DNA from: Deltaproteobacteria bacterium
GTDB lineage: Bacteria; SAR324; JACQKK01
DNA: 7,019 bases
Direction: 5' to 3'
Assembly: GCA_029879595.1 (NCBI GenBank)
Contig: JAOUPZ010000166.1
Coordinates: forward strand, 1-7,019
In this document: piece by piece, positions 1-3,565 of the stretch
How the letters are laid out: the number at the start of each line of letters is the position of its first letter
How positions within the stretch are numbered: the stretch's first letter is position 1
The notes under the pieces: generated by a model
Seen by the model: only the letters and a program-made list of their open reading frames with translations
The model's database searches: none
What the model was told of the DNA's origin: nothing
Program-made: the position numbers and the translations under genes

Positions 1-1603
1 TGAACACCTGGCCTGTTTGCAACGCCATCACCACCCAGGGCATGAGCAGCTTGATTTCGCGCCCCATGGTCTGCAGCACTTCCAGGGCCGAAAGGCTTAT
101 CAGGGAAATGCTGCTGTCATCTGAGATCTTCCAGGCCAGTATGAGGCGCTCGTCCAGCTGGCCATGGGGTATGCGCGGAGCTTCATGGGAAGGAGTTTCC
201 TCCCGGGCCTGGGCCTGGGCCTGCATGGCGGCCAGGGCCCTGGTGGTGGCTTCCATGTCATCACCGATGGAGCCGCCCCCCGACTGACTACCTCCCCGGT
301 GCTCGTCGGGCCGGGGCGCGCGTGTAGATACCACGGCCACCTTTCCGTCGGAGCGGGACCCCACCTGGTATTTCTCGCCCCGTTTCTGGCGGACAATCAT
401 CATTTCCTTAATGCGCTCCAGCAGCATCTTGGAAACGTCGTCCACTGTGCTGTTCATGATCCTGTTTTTCACCATCAGCAGAGTGGGGCCGGGCAGCTTG
501 TACATCAGGAGGTCCAGCGCCGCAGAGGGAAGTATTCGCAGAATCAGGAGCAGTCCCATCATGGAACCCATCTGCTGTCCGGTCATTTCCTCGGTCTTCA
601 CGTCCGGGATAAAGCTTTCCAGGACACCCTTCACCCGCTTGGGGCTCACAAACTGATCATAGAAATGGATGAACTCGATCTCCTCCTCGGGAATGACCTG
701 GGGGAGCATCTTTTCCTGATCGCGCAGGATGTCATCGAAGGATTGCAGGCTGTTCCCCGGTGAGTTCATCAGTATGTCAATGGCCACCAGAGGGTGCGTT
801 ATGGGGTCCGAAGCGGTACGCTTTGTTATGGTCGTGTAAATCCCGTCCGTCTCCTGACGGGACATGTTTTTAATCAGGTTGAGCTGCATCAGACGCAGGA
901 AGGTCACAAAATAATAAGATGTCTGGAAACGCATCTGTGAATCCTGCATGGTCTTGCTCAGCAGGAACATTCCCACCTCGTGGAGCTTTTCGCCCATGCA
1001 GGCCTGCTGCTTTTCCCGGGGGATGACCCGCTGCCCCAGGGAGAGCTGGTTCGTCTCGGTTGAGGTCCGCGCCTCCTTGCCGGAATAGAAGTATCCCACG
1101 GTCATCCGCCAGATCCACTTGAACAGTTCCTCGTCGAGAATCGACCTCAGGGTCTGCCTTTTTGAGGTCATGGAGGCGTAACTCTTCATCAGGGATGAAT
1201 AGTAGAACACCATGGAGTACAGCACCTCGAGCGCTCCCTGGGGGTGCTTCAAAATCTTGAGGTCCTCGTAGATGGGAGAGGAGGGGGCCTGGGTGGGGGC
1301 CAGCCGTTTGTATATATGACCGATTATGTTGTTGAGTTCTCCCCGGATGCCCTTGGAGGCGTCACTGGCCTCACCCAGGTTTGCTCCGGTGTACATCTTG
1401 AAGTCGTCGCCCATCTGACGGGACAGCTTCCGGCGCACGAATGACTTGGAAATACCCTGGGCGGCTCGCCCTTCTGCGATCAACTGGGAGGTGGTGGCGT
1501 GGGTCTGGAAAAAGTATTCCTGGGCATCCTTTAATCCCTGTTCGGAGAAAAAATCAGGATTTTCCCAGGGTGGGGTGGTGATTTCACCGCCAGTTTCTTC
1601 CAT
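1..1603 (-). CDS. Uncharacterised protein, C-terminus cut by window edge
   Basis: Reading leftward from an ATG at 1603-1601, the frame stays open for 534 codons to position 2, with no stop in the window. I do not recognise the family. The protein starts MEETGGEITTPPWENPDFF. It continues with a mostly helical, charged body containing aromatic stretches such as VLYSMVFYYSSLMKSYASM and YYFVTFLRLMQLNLIKNMS. A hydrophobic segment, GLLLILRILPSAALDLLMY, lies near residues 347-365, but Arg and Asp inside it argue against a clean membrane span. Residues about 425-470 form a flexible linker (GGSQSGGGS, then QAQAQAR). A second domain follows (LILAWKISDDSSISLISL). I see no signal peptide, Walker motif or metal-binding cysteine cluster. 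The start is uncertain: only GGGAT lies upstream as a weak Shine-Dalgarno, and there is no in-frame ATG, GTG or TTG between it and a TGA at 1699-1697. See the 1677-1819 entries for a possible longer N-terminus. The gene is transcribed away from the DUF3422/repair cluster. Confidence 0.85.
   Translation of the reverse strand, partial: MEETGGEITTPPWENPDFFSEQGLKDAQEYFFQTHATTSQLIAEGRAAQGISKSFVRRKLSRQMGDDFKMYTGANLGEASDASKGIRGELNNIIGHIYKRLAPTQAPSSPIYEDLKILKHPQGALEVLYSMVFYYSSLMKSYASMTSKRQTLRSILDEELFKWIWRMTVGYFYSGKEARTSTETNQLSLGQRVIPREKQQACMGEKLHEVGMFLLSKTMQDSQMRFQTSYYFVTFLRLMQLNLIKNMSRQETDGIYTTITKRTASDPITHPLVAIDILMNSPGNSLQSFDDILRDQEKMLPQVIPEEEIEFIHFYDQFVSPKRVKGVLESFIPDVKTEEMTGQQMGSMMGLLLILRILPSAALDLLMYKLPGPTLLMVKNRIMNSTVDDVSKMLLERIKEMMIVRQKRGEKYQVGSRSDGKVAVVSTRAPRPDEHRGGSQSGGGSIGDDMEATTRALAAMQAQAQAREETPSHEAPRIPHGQLDERLILAWKISDDSSISLISLSALEVLQTMGREIKLLMPWVVMALQTGQVF
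205..222 (-). repeat. Three tandem copies of a 6-base unit (GGGCCT)
   Basis: GGGCCT occurs three times in a row on the plus strand, inside the leftward gene. On the coding strand it gives the Gln-Ala repeat QAQAQA in the inter-domain linker. As a multiple of three bases, copy changes would alter linker length without breaking the frame. It is short and may be simple low-complexity coding sequence. Confidence 0.6.
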
Positions 1604-1754
1604 CTTAATCCCAGTTAGAATGGTTTTTTTCCCATCCCTCTCCGGATTGGTTTCCCGGTCGGGGGTGTTTTTTTTATTAACGCTCCAGGTGGTCTTTCAG
1701 GGTATCCTTAAAATAATTGTGCATCCGGTTATATCTGCCCCCGTAAATTATTTT

Positions 1755-1769
1755 ATCACACAGAGTGAT
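1755..1769. repeat. 15-base dyad ATCAC-N5-GTGAT
   Basis: Perfect 5-base inverted arms (1755-1759 and 1765-1769) flank ACAGA. The size and shape would suit a small dimeric regulator. However, the arms are short and the site falls inside the coding-like stretch 1677-1808, so chance is quite possible. No regulator gene is visible nearby. Confidence 0.25.
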
Positions 1770-1819
1770 CAGGACGCCTGGTCGGCCTGGTCGGTAAGGT
1801 TCGTATTTTCACCGGTCAT
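1769..1819 (-). other. Short ORF of 16 codons, possible true start of the leftward gene
   Basis: An ATG at 1819-1817 opens MTGENTNLTDQADQAS and meets TGA at 1771-1769. It is in the same phase as the large leftward gene, 72 codons upstream of that gene's ATG at 1603. A Shine-Dalgarno-like AAAGGTG (1833-1827) sits 7 bases before it, and a promoter candidate lies about 60 bases upstream, so its initiation context is better than that at 1603. It could be a leader peptide, or the original start of the large gene now separated by frame disruption. Translation is not shown by the sequence alone. Confidence 0.3.
1777..1794. repeat. Tandem duplication of a 9-base unit (CCTGGTCGG x2)
   Basis: CCTGGTCGG at 1777-1785 is repeated exactly at 1786-1794. 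On the minus strand it encodes the doubled Asp-Gln-Ala in the short ORF starting at 1819. The unit is a multiple of three, so the repeat itself does not shift a frame. Confidence 0.6.
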
Positions 1820-1826
1820 CGGCCCG

Positions 1827-1833
1827 CACCTTT
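1827..1833 (-). promoter_or_regulatory. Candidate Shine-Dalgarno for the ATG at 1819
   Basis: AAAGGTG on the minus strand lies 7 bases before the ATG at 1819-1817, an ideal spacing with an AGG core. It is stronger than anything before the ATG at 1603. Confidence 0.35.
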
Positions 1834-1880
1834 TACGCCATGGGGGAGGGTTGTTTTTGGGTTGTTCCTCTCTTGGGTAA

Positions 1881-1909
1881 AATTTATGTCATATTTTCAA
1901 TGTTGGCAA
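1881..1909 (-). promoter_or_regulatory. Candidate sigma-70 promoter for the leftward gene
   Basis: On the minus strand TTGCCA (1909-1904, 5 of 6 matches to the -35 consensus) is followed after exactly 17 bases by TAAATT (1886-1881, 4 of 6 matches to the -10 consensus). It lies in the AT-rich core of a GC-rich window. Transcription would start near 1874, giving a leader of about 55 bases to the ATG at 1819 or about 270 bases to the ATG at 1603. It was found by eye against consensus only. Confidence 0.35.
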
Positions 1910-1922
1910 ACTGCAAAATAAT
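1894..1922 (+). promoter_or_regulatory. Candidate sigma-70 promoter for the DUF3422 cluster
   Basis: TTTTCA (1894-1899, 4 of 6) and AATAAT (1917-1922, 5 of 6) are 17 bases apart. The site overlaps the leftward candidate promoter, so the two directions might compete for polymerase. The leader to the DUF3422 start would be about 180 bases. This is a weak call, since AT-rich patches throw up such matches by chance. Confidence 0.25.
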
Positions 1923-1924
1923 CC

Positions 1925-1945
1925 GACCGGCAAAAAAAGACCGGC
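1925..1945. repeat. Direct repeat GACCGGC flanking an A7 run
   Basis: GACCGGC occurs at 1925-1931 and again at 1939-1945, separated by seven A residues, so copies start 14 bases apart. It lies just downstream of the candidate rightward promoter. It could be a tandem protein-binding site or chance. Confidence 0.35.
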
Positions 1946-1960
1946 CAGCCCCGGCAGCAG

Positions 1961-2039
1961 GGCGCGGGGAGCAATCCGGGGGGGCGGCATATCCCCTCTC
2001 ATTTTTGTGATCTGGTCATCTGTTGCGCCCCCTCGCGCC
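1961..2039 (+). other. Possible long-range hairpin in the DUF3422 leader
   Basis: GGCGCGGGG (1961-1969) can pair with CCC-T-CGCGCC (2030-2039) as six plus three base pairs around one bulged T, enclosing about 60 bases. Within the loop, a GGGG run near 1981-1984 faces CCCC at 1993-1996. This GC-rich segment would be transcribed if the promoter at 1894-1922 is real. I do not recognise a known riboswitch, and no stability was calculated. Confidence 0.2.
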
Positions 2040-2050
2040 GTGTTAACTTT

Positions 2051-2112
2051 ATGCTGGACATGGAGGCATGAAGATAAATATGGTGCCGGATAAAACCGGA
2101 GGAGACCCCTGA
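2051..2112 (+). other. Two mini-ORFs chained by overlaps to the DUF3422 start
   Basis: ATG at 2051 gives MLDMEA and stops at 2069-2071, overlapping the next ATG at 2068 as ATGA. That second ORF reads MKINMVPDKTGGDP and stops with TGA at 2110-2112, overlapping the DUF3422 ATG as TGATG. Such junctions are typical of translational coupling. Against real translation, the first ATG has no Shine-Dalgarno, and the GGAGG at 2062-2066 is only one base from the second ATG. Confidence 0.25.
2098..2104 (+). promoter_or_regulatory. Ribosome binding site of the DUF3422 gene
   Basis: GGAGGAG ends 7 bases before the ATG at 2112, a near-ideal Shine-Dalgarno. An in-frame TAA at 2091-2093 excludes any earlier start, so this fixes the N-terminus. 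Confidence 0.8.
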
Positions 2113-3500
2113 TGGAGAAGGAAAAAAGAAGGCGGACCGAGGAGGATCAGATGGTGGGGGCGCTGATCCGGGAGATTCACAAGGAGCTTCATGCCCGGGT
2201 GGCAGAACCGGTGCTGGCGCCCTGCCGCATCCGCCACTCGGCCTACCTGCTGCCCGATCATGGCTCGGGCGTCCGGGAAGAGGTGCAAAAGCGCTTTGAG
2301 GATATCGTGAAGTCCCTGGAAATCCCCGAGTCGGACATACTGTGGGGTGAGCGCAGCGGCAGGGTGGAAACCCCGCTTCCCGGCAATTCGCGCCTGCGGG
2401 TGGTCTGGGAGGTGCACTCGGAGTTTTACTCCTATACCACCGTCCATCTGGCGGAACCGGGAAAGTCAAAAAAAACCCGGGAGCAGATAGTGCCCAGTTT
2501 TACCTTTCCGGCCATGCCGGCGCTGGGGACCAAGCTGGTGGACCTGGATATCGCCGTTTTGAATGGCCGGGACCTTACCCCCGCGCTGGAGGAGTTTCTG
2601 GGGCCCGGAACAATATATGGCGGGAACGTCCTGGAGGGGCAGAGCAGGGTGTGGACCACCTTCCAGGTGGATGACTGGGGGCAGGGGAAGTACCTGATAC
2701 GGGCGGGTGATCTCTCCAGAGGGCGCCTGGGGAGGCTTATCCGCAGGCTGGTGGAGATAGAAAACTACTATCACCTGATTTTGCAGCACCTGGATGAATA
2801 CCGTCTGCGGGTTTCGGTGTTGCAGGTTCTGGAAAAACGTCTTTCGGAAAGATCAGAGGAAATCGCTGATGTGCTGGGCGAGGACAGCTACGATACGGAA
2901 AGGGAGCATACCCTGCTGGTTGACCTGACCAGGGATTTTTCCGAGCTGGCCAATCTTACTGAAATGATGCGCCATAAATTTTCCGCCGCGGATTCCTACT
3001 ACGCCATCTTCACCGACCGTCTGCACTGGCTGCGTGAGCACACCGGGGAGGGGCATCAGGCCCTGGAGGAATTCCTCATGGCCCGCATTTCACCGGCCAT
3101 CCGCAGCTACCGGAACTTTCTGGAGCGTGCCGACATCCTGTCCTCACAGATCACCTCCCTGGGCAACATGCTTCGCACCCGGATCAGCCTTTCCATGGAG
3201 CGCCAGAGCCTGAAGACCATGCAGGCCATGAACAAGCGCGTTGAGCTGCAACTGCTTTTGCAGCGCACCGTGGAGGGTCTGAGCGTCATTGTTCTCACCT
3301 ACTATCTGATGGCCATCACCGGGTATCTGGCCAAGGCCGCGGACAGCCTGTGGGGCCTGCCCGGCAAACCCATTTTGTGGACGGCGGGCTCCTTGCCCCT
3401 GTGGGCCCTGATCGCCTGGAAGATAACCCACCGGGTGAAGCACATCGTGAAGGACTTTACCGCCAGCCAGCGGGAGATTGGGGGAAGGGCCGGGGACTGA
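2112..3500 (+). CDS. DUF3422 family membrane-anchored protein
   Basis: This 462-residue protein matches the DUF3422 family as I know it from proteobacterial genomes, where members are usually about 420-440 residues and have no established function. Landmarks in order: an ELHAR motif at residues 25-29 near the N-terminus (the family usually reads HARP; here HARV); WEVHSEFYSYT at 99-109; a conserved middle block FQVDDWGQGKYLI...RRLVEIENYY near 184-219; a long helical, charged region to about residue 380, possibly coiled coil, with LRTRISL at 354-360; and the signature LQRTVEGLSVIVLTYY starting at about 383. Two membrane helices close the protein (about 390-410 and 421-440). A short basic tail follows. 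There is no signal peptide, so I infer that the large N-terminal part faces the cytoplasm, anchored by a C-terminal hairpin. It is the first gene of the rightward cluster, 65 bases before the AddB-like gene. Confidence 0.9.
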   Translation: MEKEKRRRTEEDQMVGALIREIHKELHARVAEPVLAPCRIRHSAYLLPDHGSGVREEVQKRFEDIVKSLEIPESDILWGERSGRVETPLPGNSRLRVVWEVHSEFYSYTTVHLAEPGKSKKTREQIVPSFTFPAMPALGTKLVDLDIAVLNGRDLTPALEEFLGPGTIYGGNVLEGQSRVWTTFQVDDWGQGKYLIRAGDLSRGRLGRLIRRLVEIENYYHLILQHLDEYRLRVSVLQVLEKRLSERSEEIADVLGEDSYDTEREHTLLVDLTRDFSELANLTEMMRHKFSAADSYYAIFTDRLHWLREHTGEGHQALEEFLMARISPAIRSYRNFLERADILSSQITSLGNMLRTRISLSMERQSLKTMQAMNKRVELQLLLQRTVEGLSVIVLTYYLMAITGYLAKAADSLWGLPGKPILWTAGSLPLWALIAWKITHRVKHIVKDFTASQREIGGRAGD

Positions 3501-3507
3501 CCGGCCC
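3487..3507 (+). other. Hairpin spanning the DUF3422 stop codon
   Basis: GGGCCGG (3487-3493) and CCGGCCC (3501-3507) are perfect 7-base inverted arms around a 7-base loop that ends in the TGA stop. No T run follows, so it does not look like an intrinsic terminator. It could affect mRNA processing or the ratio of DUF3422 to downstream expression. In GC-rich DNA, chance remains possible. Confidence 0.4.
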
Positions 3508-3565
3508 GGACCGTCTGCCTGCCGGGCGTGAGCCTTGAAGCCACTGCGCGAACAAAGGGAGCCTG

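Larger units (their letters stand above)
1677..1808 (-). other. Open stretch in a second frame, ending in a double stop
   Basis: Reading leftward, this frame is open from 1808 (just after a TGA) for 43 codons and ends at TAA TAA. It includes the protein-like segments LITLCDKIIYGGRYNR and MHNYFKDTLKDHLER. The only ATG (1724-1722) would give a 15-residue peptide, and it lacks a well-spaced Shine-Dalgarno. The stretch bridges the gap between the open part after the ATG at 1819 and the open part before the ATG at 1603, which are both in another phase. It may be a frame-broken N-terminal part of the leftward gene, a tiny ORF, or chance. A 43-codon open stretch alone is not significant. Confidence 0.25.
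1604..2111. other. Divergent intergenic region, about 508 bases
   Basis: This lies between the leftward unknown gene and the rightward DUF3422 gene. No full-length gene was found in it on either strand. It is clearly more AT-rich than its surroundings between about 1870 and 1940, has runs of T at 1624-1630 and 1668-1675 and of A at 1932-1938, and turns very GC-rich from 1941 to 2040. It probably carries the promoters for both flanking genes. On the minus strand, 1604-1819 has coding-like segments in two frames; on the plus strand, two mini-ORFs sit directly before the DUF3422 start. These and the repeats are listed separately. Confidence 0.7.

Noticed and set aside
164..763. Plus-strand open frame of 199 codons opposite the leftward gene
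   Set aside because: Its His/Gln/Leu-rich composition and lack of a ribosome site fit an antisense shadow. The minus-strand frame is longer and more protein-like.
1668..1675. T8 run as a phase-variation tract for the leftward gene
   Set aside because: It lies outside the supported coding sequence, and changing its length would not join the coding-like frames, because the bridging frame already ends in TAA TAA just upstream of it in reading direction.
1446..1880. Plus-strand open frame of 144 codons across the start of the leftward gene
   Set aside because: It runs through the opposite gene, the poly-T runs and the promoter region, and encodes repeated Phe/Val/Ser with no motif or ribosome site.
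1902..1916. Sigma-54 type promoter (GG...GC) around TTGGCAAACTGC
   Set aside because: The GG and GC elements are six bases apart instead of the required ten.
1932..1957. Intrinsic terminator on the minus strand (CCGG stem followed by T7)
   Set aside because: The stem is only 4-5 pairs, and it would lie upstream of the leftward gene, where no transcript is expected to end.
3501..3565. Promoter between the DUF3422 and AddB-like genes
   Set aside because: The 65-base gap is GC-rich with no convincing -35 and -10 pair.
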